Positions 8,441 to 17,588 of a stretch of DNA of 64,000 nt are shown one piece after another (position 1 is the first letter of the stretch; every line of letters begins with the position of its first letter). Source of the DNA: Methylomonas sp. LW13 (GTDB lineage: Bacteria; Pseudomonadota; Gammaproteobacteria; Methylococcales; Methylomonadaceae). The translations under genes were made by a program, and so were the position numbers. Under the pieces are notes generated by a model. It did no database searches. It saw only the letters and a list, made by a program, of their open reading frames with translations, and was not told where the DNA came from. Where the stretch lies: contig NZ_CP033381.1 of the NCBI RefSeq assembly GCF_016865255.1, forward strand, positions 2,356,001 to 2,420,000, read 5' to 3'.

Positions 8441-9163
8441 ATGGGGTTTTGCCGTTGGCTAAGTGCTGTGTCGCCCGAAACCAAACGCCGCAGAGCAAGG
8501 GTTCATTGGCGCCGCCGCAGTCCGTGGCTGGCAGTTAGTACCTTTGCCTTGTTGGCTTCGGCGAAAACCGTATTTGCAGAGCAGGGCGATGAACTTTCTT
8601 TGCAACGCATCGGCAACGGCAATCCGGTCGCCGGTAAACAAAAGTCGGCTGACGAACGTTGCCAGGAATGTCATGGTGAGGACGGCAACAGTGGCGATGT
8701 CAGAATTCCCAGCCACGCCGGTCAATACGCCGGCTATCTGGTTAAACAGCTCAGCGATTTTAAATCCGGCGCTCGCAATCACGAAATCATGAATGTGATG
8801 GCCGCCGATCTGACACAAGAAGACATGGCCGACATCGCCGCATATTTTGCCAGCCAAAAAGTCATGCGAGGCGAGCGGATCGCCGACAATCCGCTCGCTA
8901 AAAATTTGTTTGTAAACGGCGATGCGGCGCGGGATTTGCCGGCATGCGCCAGTTGTCACGGCGAAAACGGTAAAGGCAAGGTGGTGGATAACGTCATTTA
9001 CCCGGTGATAGGTGGCCAGCGTCGGGTTTATCTGCGCAGTCAATTGACCAATTGGAAGCTGGGCGAACGCAAAAATAGCCCGGAAGCCGTGATGAACAAG
9101 GTCGCCAAGTCTTTAAACGACGACGAGCTGAATGCCTTGGTCGAATACCTATCGGGCTTGTAA
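8441..9163 (+). CDS. Diheme cytochrome c (c4/c553 type), exported
   Basis: 240 residues. A long basic N-terminus (about 1-30, many arginines) precedes a hydrophobic segment and an export site near residue 46. Two class I cytochrome domains follow: CQECH at C74, C77 and H78, and CASCH at C169, C172 and H173, each followed by a Gly-rich loop. The two-domain layout resembles cytochrome c4 electron carriers. The ATG lies 2 bases after the stop of the first peroxiredoxin, so translation is probably coupled. Between two peroxiredoxin-like genes it could feed electrons to them or accept electrons from the PepSY protein. Confidence 0.87.
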   Translation: MGFCRWLSAVSPETKRRRARVHWRRRSPWLAVSTFALLASAKTVFAEQGDELSLQRIGNGNPVAGKQKSADERCQECHGEDGNSGDVRIPSHAGQYAGYLVKQLSDFKSGARNHEIMNVMAADLTQEDMADIAAYFASQKVMRGERIADNPLAKNLFVNGDAARDLPACASCHGENGKGKVVDNVIYPVIGGQRRVYLRSQLTNWKLGERKNSPEAVMNKVAKSLNDDELNALVEYLSGL

Positions 9164-9215
9164 GCAGAGGAGTGTGCCGCCGGAAGCTTATTCCCATCCT
9201 TTTTACGGAGTTGAT

Positions 9216-9845
9216 ATGAAACGTTTTTTCCTGGGTAGCGCACTATTGCTGTTAGTCGCGTTCTCGGCACTGGCCGGCTTGCAAGAAGGCGATGTGGCAC
9301 CGGATTTCCAGACCCAAGCCTCGTTTGCCGGCAAGCCGTTTGCCTATTCCTTGAAGGAAGCGCGCGGCAAAGGTCCGGTGGTGGTGTATTTCTATCCGAC
9401 CGCTTACGGGCGCGGCTGCAATATTCAGGCAAGAACCTTTGCGATCAATCACGACAAATTCGCCGCCGCCGGTGCGACGATTGTGGGCGTGTCTTTGGAT
9501 AGCATCGAGCGGTTGAACGAGTTCTCGGCCGATCCTGATTACTGCGCCAGTAAATTTCCGGTGGCCTCGGATGCGGACGGCAAGATCGCCAATGCTTACG
9601 GCTTGAGCGTGGATGAATCGAAAACCGGGCGCTTGGACAGCCGCGGCGTACAAGTCAATCACGGCGCTATCGCCCGGACCACGTTTGTGGTGGCGGCGGA
9701 CGGCAGGATCGTCGCCAGCGTCGGCGACTTGCAACCGGCCGAAAATGTCGAAAAGGCCCTGGAGATTGTGCAAGGTTTGGGTAAGTCCGCGCAGGCAGGT
9801 CAATATGGGTTTAAGGAAGGGTTTAGGGGGCGAAGTGCAAAGTAG
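9216..9845 (+). CDS. Periplasmic peroxiredoxin-like protein, copy 2, lacking the conserved Thr
   Basis: 209 residues from the ATG at 9216, chosen because TACGGAG lies upstream and a signal peptide (about 1-20) begins there; an in-frame ATG at 9132 would lie inside the cytochrome gene. The mature part is strikingly similar to copy 1 (shared ASIVGVSLDSIERLN-type block and DYCASKFPVASDADGKI). The active-site loop reads P-T-A-Y-G-R-G-C: C68 is present, but the Thr/Ser that normally activates the peroxide is glycine. The cysteine in DPDYC is kept. Lower peroxidase activity or a changed substrate is expected. The PepSY gene starts 47 bases downstream. Confidence 0.83.
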   Translation: MKRFFLGSALLLLVAFSALAGLQEGDVAPDFQTQASFAGKPFAYSLKEARGKGPVVVYFYPTAYGRGCNIQARTFAINHDKFAAAGATIVGVSLDSIERLNEFSADPDYCASKFPVASDADGKIANAYGLSVDESKTGRLDSRGVQVNHGAIARTTFVVAADGRIVASVGDLQPAENVEKALEIVQGLGKSAQAGQYGFKEGFRGRSAK

Positions 9846-9892
9846 TTTTCAACGGATAGTGTCATCAACAAAGGGCGTTTAGGAGGGCGGCA

Positions 9893-11533
9893 ATGAAAAA
9901 GTCTTTGAATTGGTTGTTATATGAAACCCATCGCTGGCTGGGGGTGGTGTTGGCTTTGTTCATGTTTTTCTGGTTTTTTACCGGCATCGCGATTATTTAT
10001 TCGACGCCGACCACACAAAGCCGCAGCCAGCAATTGGCGCACGCGGAAAGCCTAGCACCGGAAGTAGGCTGGTTGAGCCTTGGCGAAGCCTGGGACCGCA
10101 GTGCCGAACAACGCAAGCTGTTTGCCGTGCAACATCAATCCAAGCCGGCCAACATGGGCGAACATGGCGCGCAAGCAAAAGCCGAGATAGGTAATAGCGC
10201 CGAACAGACTGCCGGTATAGCCGATGCCCGCTTGGTAAGACGGAACGACGAGCCGTTTTGGCTGGTGGAAGATACCCAAGGCGCGCGTTTTGCGTTGTCC
10301 GCACTGGACGGCAGCTTGCGCGAAACTTCAGTGGAGCAGGCGTTACGCATCGCCGACGACTGGTTCAAGCGCGAGGGTATTAACCATAATTTGCAAGTAG
10401 TGGAAACGGTGGAAGCGCCGATTATTCTGCGCAATCAGGAGGCTTTGCGGCCGTTTCATCGGGTAGCTAGTGACGACGGCGACGAGTTGTTGATTTCGGC
10501 GCGTACCGGCGAAGTGCTGCATGCTTCGACCCGCGTCGATAGGGCGTTTTACTATGCCGGCAACTGGCTGCATTTATTCAAACCTCTGGAAGCTATCGGT
10601 CTGGGGCAATATCGCCACGATGTGCAATTATGGTCGGGCTTGGGCGCGACTATTGCGTGCATCACCGGTTTGATTATCGGTTGGTTGCGCTGGCGGCCGG
10701 GATTTAACGGCAAGCCCACTTACTCGCAAGGCCGCACGCAACCCTACCGCGAGTTTTGGTTTAAATGGCATTTCTGGAGCGGTTTGATCGGCGGGACCGT
10801 GGCGCTGTCTTGGGCGCTGAGCGGATTTATCGATACCAATCCCGGCAAATTATTTTCCGAAGCCAATCCGTCCCGGCAAGAGCTGAACCGTTATTTGGGC
10901 AAGGTGTTACCCGACGCGATGCGCAATTGGCAACCCGGCCCGCTGAATACGGCCGAGGGTAAGGACATCGTCGAGTTGGGTTGGCGGCGTTTGGGCGGCG
11001 AAGCGGTGTTATTGGCCTATGGTCGCGATGGTCAGCGATTGCCGCAAGCGGTGGATGGGGCGGTTCACCAATTCAATAAAATCTCGGTAACCGAGGCGAT
11101 TCAGCGTGTGGCAGAAGATATGCCCATCGCCAGCCAGGAATTGCTGGACGATTACGATAGCTATTATTACCCGCGGCATTATCAAAGCTTGGTGGAAAAG
11201 CCCCTGCCGGTGGTAGCGGTACAGCTGGCGGACGCAGCCGGCACACGGTTTTATCTGGATCCGCAAGACGGTAGCTTGTTAGCTAAGCTGGATCGCAGTC
11301 GCCGGGTGTTTCGTTGGCTGTATTCGGGGTTGCATCATTGGGATTTCGGTTGGCTGTATCACCGGCCGATCTGGGATGCCTGGATGTTGACTTGGGTGGG
11401 TTTCGGTTTGGTATTGGGCGCCAGTTCGCTGGTGGTTGGATGGAAAAGACTGGTCAAAACCTTTAAGCCAAAAAAACGCAAGGCGGCCGGACCGCAGTCG
11501 GCGCTGGAACTGGCTACGGAAACCCGTAGTTAA
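9893..11533 (+). CDS. PepSY-associated membrane protein
   Basis: 546 residues. A hydrophobic helix near residues 15-35 (after LYETHRWLGVVLALFMFFWF) starts a PepSY-type protein. Further membrane segments lie near 245-265, 290-315 and 495-520, with two large periplasmic loops holding PepSY repeats (about 100-190 and 390-470). Histidines in HRWLG, the HLF region and the LHHWDFGW segment near the C-terminus resemble haem-b ligands in related PepSY ferric or sulfite reductase-like membrane proteins. Relatives often accompany TonB siderophore systems, so transmembrane electron transfer for iron or thiol reduction is plausible. GGAGGG precedes the ATG. It is the last gene of the cluster and is followed by a hairpin. 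Confidence 0.8.
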   Translation: MKKSLNWLLYETHRWLGVVLALFMFFWFFTGIAIIYSTPTTQSRSQQLAHAESLAPEVGWLSLGEAWDRSAEQRKLFAVQHQSKPANMGEHGAQAKAEIGNSAEQTAGIADARLVRRNDEPFWLVEDTQGARFALSALDGSLRETSVEQALRIADDWFKREGINHNLQVVETVEAPIILRNQEALRPFHRVASDDGDELLISARTGEVLHASTRVDRAFYYAGNWLHLFKPLEAIGLGQYRHDVQLWSGLGATIACITGLIIGWLRWRPGFNGKPTYSQGRTQPYREFWFKWHFWSGLIGGTVALSWALSGFIDTNPGKLFSEANPSRQELNRYLGKVLPDAMRNWQPGPLNTAEGKDIVELGWRRLGGEAVLLAYGRDGQRLPQAVDGAVHQFNKISVTEAIQRVAEDMPIASQELLDDYDSYYYPRHYQSLVEKPLPVVAVQLADAAGTRFYLDPQDGSLLAKLDRSRRVFRWLYSGLHHWDFGWLYHRPIWDAWMLTWVGFGLVLGASSLVVGWKRLVKTFKPKKRKAAGPQSALELATETRS

Positions 11534-11543
11534 GATAAATGCT

Positions 11544-11572
11544 CGGTAACGCCAGGATAATTGGCGTTACCG
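11544..11572. terminator. Perfect 11-bp inverted repeat between convergent genes
   Basis: CGGTAACGCCA (11544-11554) pairs perfectly with TGGCGTTACCG (11562-11572) around a 7-base loop, 11 bases after the PepSY stop codon. No clean T run follows on either strand. It is probably a transcript end shared by the converging PepSY and cysteine desulfurase units. A weaker repeat (GGTCAAG/CTTGACC, 11688-11713) lies closer to the desulfurase. Confidence 0.55.
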
Positions 11573-11726
11573 ATACGTTTAGATATAAGGCCCGAGAACC
11601 AAGATGGTTTTATAGCGGCTTTTTCGCACTTCCTCACATTGAAAATGCTGTTAAAAATAGGTTGGCATGTCCAGCGCGAATATTTGAGGTCAAGACTGTA
11701 TGCCGCCTTGACCCCAAAATGGTAGG

Positions 11727-13370
11727 CTAAAATCGCCGAGAAGTGCACTGCAACCGTTTTAGGGTTGCCGTTAACCTATCGATTTCCTCGTAAGTGTTAT
11801 AAAACGCCAACGAGGGTCTTACGGTACTTTCCAAGCCAAAGCGGCGCAAAATGGGCTGTGCGCAATGATGGCCGGAGCGCACGGCGATGCCGGCCTCATT
11901 CAAGGCTTTACCAATATCTTGAGTGCTATGACCGTCTATCACGAACGACGCCACGCTGGTTTTTTCCGGCGCGGTGCCGATCAACCGCAGTCCGGGAATG
12001 GCCTGTAACGCATGCATGGCGTAAACCAGCAACTCATGCTCGTAGCGGGCTACATTTTCGATACCGATCTTGTTTAGGTATTCCAGCGCCGCACCCAAAC
12101 CCACCGCATCGGCAATATTGCCGGTGCCGGCTTCAAATTTGGCGGGTGCCGGTTGGTAGACGGTTTTCTCGAAGGTGACGTCTTCGATCATATTCCCGCC
12201 GCCTTGCCAAGGTTGAGTAGCCTCCAGAACTTCCGCCTTGCCGTACAGCACGCCGATACCGGTCGGACCGAAGATCTTATGTCCGGAGAATGCCAGCCAA
12301 TCGCAATCCAAGGACTGTACATCAACCTTTAAATGCGACACCGATTGCGCGCCGTCCAGCAATACTTTAGCGCCGGCCCTATGAGCCAGTTCGATCATTT
12401 CTTGCGCCGGCGTGACGGTGCCCAAGGCATTAGAGACCTGGGTAAACGACACCAGCTTGGTTTTGGCATTCAGCAGTTTTTGATATTCGGACAAAATCAC
12501 TTGGCCGTTATCATCGACCGGAATGACTCTGAGTACCGCTCCGGTCTCCGCGCACAATTGCTGCCAGGGCACGATGTTGGCGTGATGTTCCAGCCAGCTG
12601 ATGACAATTTCGTCACCCGCGCCAATGTTTTGCTTGCCCCAACTTTTGGCAACCAGGTTGATGGCTTCGGTAGCGCCACGCACGAACACCACTTCATCGG
12701 CGGACGAGGCATTGATAAAACGCGCGACGATTTGTCGTGCGCCTTCATAGGCATCGGTAGCTCGTGCCGCTAATTCATGCGCGGCCCGGTGGATGTTGGA
12801 GTTTTCGTGCTGATAAAACTCGGAAATCCGATCAATCACTACCTGCGGCTTTTGCGTGGTCGCGGCGTTATCCAGCCAGGCCAGCCGATAACCGTTTACG
12901 CGCTCTTGCAAAATCGGAAAGTCTCGCCGCACTGCATGCACATCAAATGGCGGATGCGCAGAACCTAAACCCGGTATTTGCGCCGCGCGAGCCAATGCCG
13001 ATACGTCGTTTAAAAAATAAAACGATGAAGCGCTGGGCGTGGTGGGTTGGCTTTTACCAAACGGTGTGGCAAGGGCCGTTTGCAAATCCGCTGTACCAGG
13101 CAAAGCAAAACTGCGTTGCACCAGGGCTGAGATAGCCGTGTCGTCAATGCCGGGCCGGGAGTCGAAACCGGAGCTGACGTTATTAAACGGTACGGCAGTT
13201 GCCGCCGAGACCGGCACGGTATCGATGGCTTCGCCAGCATTAGGCACTTCCAGGAAAATCTGATTGGCCAAGCGCGTCAATTCGGCGGCATCCGGCAAGC
13301 CCGCGGGCACGGTGCCGCCGCTCAGCGCTTGTTGCGCCAGGCCAGCCAGATCACTGTTATTGGTAGTCAT
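11727..13370 (-). CDS. Cysteine desulfurase (SufS-like), cargo of the family 2A encapsulin
   Basis: 547 residues. The C-terminal 400 form a SufS-type PLP cysteine desulfurase: LAWLDNAATTQKP near 155, PLP lysine K365 in SGHKIFGPTG, and catalytic C503 in RSGHHCAQP. It removes sulfur from cysteine, giving alanine and an enzyme persulfide. The first ~140 residues are an extra Ala/Pro/Thr-rich, disordered-looking extension absent from ordinary SufS; in characterised family 2A encapsulins such an extension directs the enzyme into the shell. Its start overlaps the encapsulin gene by 14 bases, implying coupled translation. No SufBCD genes are nearby, so the sulfur is more likely stored inside the shell than passed to Fe-S assembly. 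Confidence 0.92.
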   Translation of the reverse strand: MTTNNSDLAGLAQQALSGGTVPAGLPDAAELTRLANQIFLEVPNAGEAIDTVPVSAATAVPFNNVSSGFDSRPGIDDTAISALVQRSFALPGTADLQTALATPFGKSQPTTPSASSFYFLNDVSALARAAQIPGLGSAHPPFDVHAVRRDFPILQERVNGYRLAWLDNAATTQKPQVVIDRISEFYQHENSNIHRAAHELAARATDAYEGARQIVARFINASSADEVVFVRGATEAINLVAKSWGKQNIGAGDEIVISWLEHHANIVPWQQLCAETGAVLRVIPVDDNGQVILSEYQKLLNAKTKLVSFTQVSNALGTVTPAQEMIELAHRAGAKVLLDGAQSVSHLKVDVQSLDCDWLAFSGHKIFGPTGIGVLYGKAEVLEATQPWQGGGNMIEDVTFEKTVYQPAPAKFEAGTGNIADAVGLGAALEYLNKIGIENVARYEHELLVYAMHALQAIPGLRLIGTAPEKTSVASFVIDGHSTQDIGKALNEAGIAVRSGHHCAQPILRRFGLESTVRPSLAFYNTYEEIDRLTATLKRLQCTSRRF

Positions 13371-14274
13371 AGTAGTTGCCTATTTCGACGTTCTCCAATA
13401 CGCCGATGGCGTCCTCGGTCAACACCGCCAGCGAGCAATACAGCGATACCAGATAGGAGGCGATAGCTTTGTGGTTGATGCCCATGAAACGCACGGACAG
13501 GCCCATGCTCAGTTCGTCGGTCAGATTGGGTTGATACAAACCGACTACGCCTTGACGGCTTTCGCCGGTGCGCAACAGCAGGATATTGGTTTTGCCGTTG
13601 GTGATTTTTAGCTTGTCGGTCGGAATCAAAGGCAGGCCGCGCCAAGTTAAAAATTGCGAACCGAACATGGAGATGGTTGGCGGTGGTGTGCCGCGGCGGG
13701 TAGCTTCGCGGCCGAAGGCGGCGATGGCGCGTGGGTGGGCCAGGAAGAAGGCGGGTTCTTTCCAGACTCGGGCAATCAACTCGTCCAGATCGTCAGGAGT
13801 TGGCGAGCCTTTACGGGTTTGTACTTTTTGCGCGGGCGCGACGTTGTTTAACAAGCCGTATTCGGCATTGTTGATCAGCTCGCTTTCTTGACGCTCTTTG
13901 ACGGTTTCGATAGTCAAACGCAACTGTTCGTGGATTTGGTTGTAAGGGCTGCTGTACAAATCAGCGACGCGGGTGTGAACGTCCAGTACGGTGTTGACGG
14001 CGTTCAAGCGATATTCGCGGCCCCATTCTTCGTAATCCACATAGGTTTGCGGCAGCACTTTTTCATCGAGGCTGGAGCAGTCGACGGCGATGCTGGTTTC
14101 GCTTTTAACTTTGTTGACCCGGTAAATACCCGCTTCGACTGGTACCCAGTGCATCAAATGCACCAGCCAGCGAGGCGTGATCGTACCCATCATGGGCACG
14201 GTTTTGGTGGCGTTGGATAAGGTGCGCGCAGCGACGTCGCCTAACGCGGTATGGGCTTGATGAATGTCTGACAT
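13357..14274 (-). CDS. srpI: Family 2A encapsulin shell protein (SrpI-like)
   Basis: 305 residues, the usual length for SrpI-type shells. It has an HK97-like capsid fold with the family 2 N-terminal arm (LSNATKTVPMMGTITPRWL) and conserved stretches such as VDYEEWGREYRLN, AEYGLLNN, TPDDLDELIARVW and the C-terminal SLAVLTEDAIGVLENVEIGNYYDY. No cyclic-nucleotide-binding insertion is present, so it is type 2A rather than 2B. Known members self-assemble into small icosahedral nanocompartments that enclose a cysteine desulfurase and hold elemental sulfur. AAGGAAA lies before the ATG. The gene stands between the serine acetyltransferase and its presumed cargo. Confidence 0.93.
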   Translation of the reverse strand: MSDIHQAHTALGDVAARTLSNATKTVPMMGTITPRWLVHLMHWVPVEAGIYRVNKVKSETSIAVDCSSLDEKVLPQTYVDYEEWGREYRLNAVNTVLDVHTRVADLYSSPYNQIHEQLRLTIETVKERQESELINNAEYGLLNNVAPAQKVQTRKGSPTPDDLDELIARVWKEPAFFLAHPRAIAAFGREATRRGTPPPTISMFGSQFLTWRGLPLIPTDKLKITNGKTNILLLRTGESRQGVVGLYQPNLTDELSMGLSVRFMGINHKAIASYLVSLYCSLAVLTEDAIGVLENVEIGNYYDYQ

Positions 14275-14373
14275 GGTGATTTTCCTTTCTTAGTGGGTGG
14301 TGGTTGGTTAAAGTGTTTTTAGTGACGGATTAATGAATGTTGGTTTGAAAAAGTGCCGATTTGCCGTTGAGTC

Positions 14374-15303
14374 TTAAATCCCGCCGCCGCCGGCAAATAC
14401 TTCGGTCCGATACTGGCCCTGGCTTACCAGGCTGTCCGGCGGCACGCTGTGGGTGAGCCAGACGTTGCCGCCTATCGTCGAACCCCGGCCTATCGTGATG
14501 CGGCCCAAAATTGTGGCACCGGCATAAATCACCACGTCGTCTTCGACGATGGGGTGGCGGGCGTTACCCTTAACCAGAATGCCGTTGTCGTCCTTGTCAA
14601 AGCGTTTGGCGCCCAGCGTGACTGCTTGATATAAACGCACCCGCCGGCCAATGACCGCGGTTTCGCCGATTACCACGCCGGTGCCGTGATCGATAAAAAA
14701 GCTTTCGCCGATTTGCGCGCCCGGATGGATGTCGATCCCAGTGGCGGAATGCGCAACTTCGCTGATCACGCGCGCCACCAACGGCAGACCCAATTGGTAC
14801 AGCACATGCGCTAGTCGGTGATGAATCACCGCGGTGATGCCTGGATAGCAAACCAACACTTCATCGGCGCAACGCGCGGCGGGGTCGCCCTCGTAGGCAG
14901 CTTGAATATCTGTGTCGATCAATTGCCGCACAGCAGGCAACTGGGCCGCAAACTGCCGGGTGATGTCTGTCGCTTGGCTGCGAGTATCCAGGGATAGGCC
15001 TTGCTGTTCGGCGACAAATTGCAATTCCAGGCCGATTTGCCGTTGCAATTGCCGTAGCAGACTATCCAGCGTGTGGCCGACGAAATAATCGATGCCTTCG
15101 TCAGTCAGGTCGGGCATTCCTAGTCGGTTTGGGAACAGCGCCGCGCCCAAGTTGTCGACGATTTGGCTCAAAATCTTACGGGAAGGCAATTTGGGCGGAT
15201 GCTCGCGGCGATGCCGGTTTTCCAGGGATTGCAGGCGCAGTTCGCGCAGTTCTGCAACCAGAGCATCGATTTCCCAGCGTTGGCCGTGTTCGCTTAAGGT
15301 CAT
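14374..15303 (-). CDS. cysE: Serine O-acetyltransferase (EpsC/SrpH type)
   Basis: 309 residues. A helical N-terminal half precedes left-handed beta-helix hexapeptide repeats (about 190-290), including [25 protein letters not shown] and AVTLGAKRF, the acetyl-CoA and serine binding region; the conserved His-Asp pair is in IDHGTG. It makes O-acetylserine, the substrate of cysteine synthase. The longer N-terminus marks the EpsC/SrpH branch that travels with family 2A encapsulins. Its start overlaps the cysK stop by 4 bases (ATGA), so the two are coupled. With CysK and the desulfurase it forms a path from sulfide to cysteine to stored sulfur. Confidence 0.92.
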   Translation of the reverse strand: MTLSEHGQRWEIDALVAELRELRLQSLENRHRREHPPKLPSRKILSQIVDNLGAALFPNRLGMPDLTDEGIDYFVGHTLDSLLRQLQRQIGLELQFVAEQQGLSLDTRSQATDITRQFAAQLPAVRQLIDTDIQAAYEGDPAARCADEVLVCYPGITAVIHHRLAHVLYQLGLPLVARVISEVAHSATGIDIHPGAQIGESFFIDHGTGVVIGETAVIGRRVRLYQAVTLGAKRFDKDDNGILVKGNARHPIVEDDVVIYAGATILGRITIGRGSTIGGNVWLTHSVPPDSLVSQGQYRTEVFAGGGGI

Positions 15304-16277
15304 AGCGCTACACCTTGCGGGTCAAACAGGCCTTCGAACAAGGCCGAGCTCAAATAGCGCTCGCCGGAGTCCGGCAAAATGACCACAATGGTTTTGCCTT
15401 CGTGTTCCGGACGCTTTGCCACCCGTACCGCGGCGGCCACTGCCGCACCGCAGGAAATGCCGGCCAAGATGCCTTCCTCGCGCGCCAGACGGCGGGCATA
15501 GGCTATGGCATCGTCATTGCTCACCAGAGCGATTTCGTCAACCAGGGACAAATCCAGCACATCCGGCACGAAGCCGGCGCCTATGCCTTGAATCTTGTGT
15601 GGTGCCGGTTGTAGCGGTTCGCCGGCTCGGAATTGGCTCAGTACCGGGCTGGCCTCAGGTTCCACCGCAATGGAAACGATAGGTTTGCGCTGCTTGAATT
15701 TGATATAGCGCGAAACGCCGGTAATGGTGCCGCCGGTGCCGACGCCGGAGACTAAAATGTCGATGGCACCGTCACTGTCGGTCCAGATTTCCGGGCCAGT
15801 CGTGAGTTCGTGGATGCTGGGGTTGGCGGGATTTTTAAATTGTTGCAGCAGTACATAGCGGTCCGGATCGGACGCGGCAATTTCTTCGGCTTTGGCTATC
15901 GCGCCTTTCATGCCCTTGGCGCCTTCGGTGAGGACCAGTTTGGCGCCATAAGCCACCAATAATTTGCGCCGTTCCAGACTCATGGTTTCCGGCATGGTGA
16001 GCGTTAGTGGAATGCCGCGCGCGGCGGCTATGAAGGCTAGGGCGATGCCGGTATTGCCGCTGGTGGGTTCTATCAGTTCTTTGCCGTCGGTCAGCAAGCC
16101 GCGTTGCTGGGCGTCGTTAATCATCGCCGCGCCGATGCGGCATTTCACGGAATAGGCTGGATTGCGGCCTTCGATTTTAGCCAGCAAAGTCACCGGCGCG
16201 CCGTCGGTAATGCGGTTTAGCCGGACTAATGGGGTTTTGCCTATTGATTGCGAGTTATCTGGATACCAATGCGTCAT
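15300..16277 (-). CDS. cysK: Cysteine synthase (O-acetylserine sulfhydrylase)
   Basis: 325 residues from the ATG at 16277, chosen because AGGGAG lies at proper spacing; a longer frame to 16340 would run through a terminator hairpin. PLP lysine K45 sits in [11 protein letters not shown], and the substrate loop [11 protein letters not shown] and phosphate-binding [10 protein letters not shown] motifs are intact. Joins O-acetylserine and sulfide to give cysteine. Overlaps the acetyltransferase gene by 4 bases. Upstream are a sigma-70-like promoter and, between promoter and start codon, an intrinsic terminator that may attenuate expression. Confidence 0.95.
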   Translation of the reverse strand: MTHWYPDNSQSIGKTPLVRLNRITDGAPVTLLAKIEGRNPAYSVKCRIGAAMINDAQQRGLLTDGKELIEPTSGNTGIALAFIAAARGIPLTLTMPETMSLERRKLLVAYGAKLVLTEGAKGMKGAIAKAEEIAASDPDRYVLLQQFKNPANPSIHELTTGPEIWTDSDGAIDILVSGVGTGGTITGVSRYIKFKQRKPIVSIAVEPEASPVLSQFRAGEPLQPAPHKIQGIGAGFVPDVLDLSLVDEIALVSNDDAIAYARRLAREEGILAGISCGAAVAAAVRVAKRPEHEGKTIVVILPDSGERYLSSALFEGLFDPQGVAL

Positions 16278-16311
16278 GACGGTATTACTCCCTGTCGGAT
16301 TTCTGCGGGCC

Positions 16312-16355
16312 AAAAAAAAAGCCAGCAGCCTGCTTATCAATTCAGGCGTACTGGC
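16312..16355 (-). terminator. Intrinsic terminator in the cysK leader (possible attenuator)
   Basis: Reading the minus strand, GCCAG-TAC-GCCTG pairs with CAGGC-TG-CTGGC around a 10-base loop and is followed by nine T residues. It lies about 35 bases before the cysK start codon and about 30 bases after the predicted promoter, so it would stop transcription initiating there unless relieved. It could also end transcripts coming through from cysB, whose stop codon is 264 bases upstream. Confidence 0.8.
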
Positions 16356-16384
16356 TTCCGGTGGTCCGGTCAGCGATTTTTTTT

Positions 16385-16414
16385 AAAGTACTTGGTTTAA
16401 ACGAAGGCTGTCAA
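16385..16414 (-). promoter_or_regulatory. Candidate sigma-70 promoter of cysK-encapsulin operon
   Basis: On the minus strand TTGACA (16414-16409) is followed after 18 bases by TACTTT (16390-16385). The -35 box is perfect and the -10 box partial. The region upstream (16415-16500) is AT-rich, which would suit a CysB site. Confidence 0.6.
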
Positions 16415-16619
16415 TACAGGTTCGATTGGTTCGGTTATCTGTAATGCCTATTTGAGATATATAAATCTAAAAATATGATTTACCTCGGTGCAAGGAGCTT
16501 GCGGCGGTGGTTGGGCGGTTTGTAAGTCTTTGTTTTTGCGTGAAGGATCGCAAAGTCGAAATTTTTACGGCGGTTCTTATGATAAATATCGAAATCAAAA
16601 CCGAAATTCGTGCCGGATT
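16415..16619. other. Non-coding gap between cysB and the cysK promoter
   Basis: No coding sequence seen. An AT-rich segment (about 16440-16490) lies upstream of the cysK promoter; a CysB operator here is plausible but has no consensus clear enough to read by eye. Confidence 0.4.
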
Positions 16620-17522
16620 TTAATATTCATGCTCCTTGGCGGCTTTGGCAAGCAGCTCGTTAATGAAATATTGCAAATAAGTGGGTAGATATAATTGCTT
16701 CAAATAGGCGATTTTCGTCACCGAACGCGGGATCAGGTGCGATAAATCCCTGGCGACCAAATCATTGTCGTTGCGCGCTTCGTAAGACGTACCGGCGATA
16801 ATCCCCACGCCTAAACCCAATCTGACATAGGTTTTGATAATGTCGGAATCGGCGGCGGACAGCGTTATGTCCAGTTCCTTGCCGGCGTTCTTAAAGGCTT
16901 TTTCGATGGTCGAACGGCCGGTATAGCCTTGCGAGTAAGTCAAAATCGGAAATGCGGCCAGCCGGCCCAAGGTCACATCGCCTTGCGCCAAGGGGTGATG
17001 GCGCGGCACTACGGCGATGTGTTGCCATTCGTAGCAGGATTTGACGACCAGTTTCTCGTCCTCGTCCAGCTTTTCGGTGCAGATGGCAATATCGGCCCGA
17101 TGCTGATGGAGCTGCTCTATTAATTCTTGTGGCGAGGATTGCACCATGTAAATGGTGATGCCCGGATATTTCTCCCGGAATTTTTGCACCGGTTCCGGCA
17201 GCAAGTATTTTGCTTGAGTATGGGTGGTGGCGATATGCAAGGCGCCGTTGCGATTCTCCCGAAAGTCGTCGGCTATCGACAAGATGTTCTTTTTGGCTTG
17301 ATTGATTCTGTCTACCTGCTCCATGACCTGCTCGCCCAGCGGTGTCAAACCCAGCAGTTTTTTGCCGTGGCGTTCGTAGAGCGGCGAGCCCAATTCCTCC
17401 TCCAATAATTGTAACTGTCGGCTGGCGGCCGACTGCACCACATGCATGATTTCCGCGGCTTTGGATTGGTTGAACTGGGTGTCTTTGAGGACGCGCAATA
17501 ATTCAAGCTGATTTAGATTCAT
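16620..17522 (-). CDS. cysB: LysR-family regulator CysB
   Basis: 300 residues. N-terminal winged helix-turn-helix (about 1-60) and a periplasmic-binding-protein-like effector domain carrying the CysB signature TTHTQAKYLLP, which in characterised CysB binds N-acetylserine or sulfate. CysB activates sulfate uptake and reduction genes when cysteine is short. Its place inside the locus it would control (cysTWA upstream, cysK-encapsulin downstream) supports this. It lacks the extra C-terminal residues of the enteric protein (about 324 aa), so it could also be a Cbl-like paralog. A perfect hairpin lies between it and cysA. Confidence 0.87.
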   Translation of the reverse strand: MNLNQLELLRVLKDTQFNQSKAAEIMHVVQSAASRQLQLLEEELGSPLYERHGKKLLGLTPLGEQVMEQVDRINQAKKNILSIADDFRENRNGALHIATTHTQAKYLLPEPVQKFREKYPGITIYMVQSSPQELIEQLHQHRADIAICTEKLDEDEKLVVKSCYEWQHIAVVPRHHPLAQGDVTLGRLAAFPILTYSQGYTGRSTIEKAFKNAGKELDITLSAADSDIIKTYVRLGLGVGIIAGTSYEARNDNDLVARDLSHLIPRSVTKIAYLKQLYLPTYLQYFINELLAKAAKEHEY

Positions 17523-17588
17523 ATCGGTCTTTCCATGGGGTGATTTGAGCGATGGGCAACAATCGCGAACCGGGTCAAATGCCGGTAC

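Noticed and set aside
16278..16340. Longer N-terminus for CysK
   Set aside because: It would be translated through the terminator hairpin and lacks a ribosome site; the ATG at 16277 has one.
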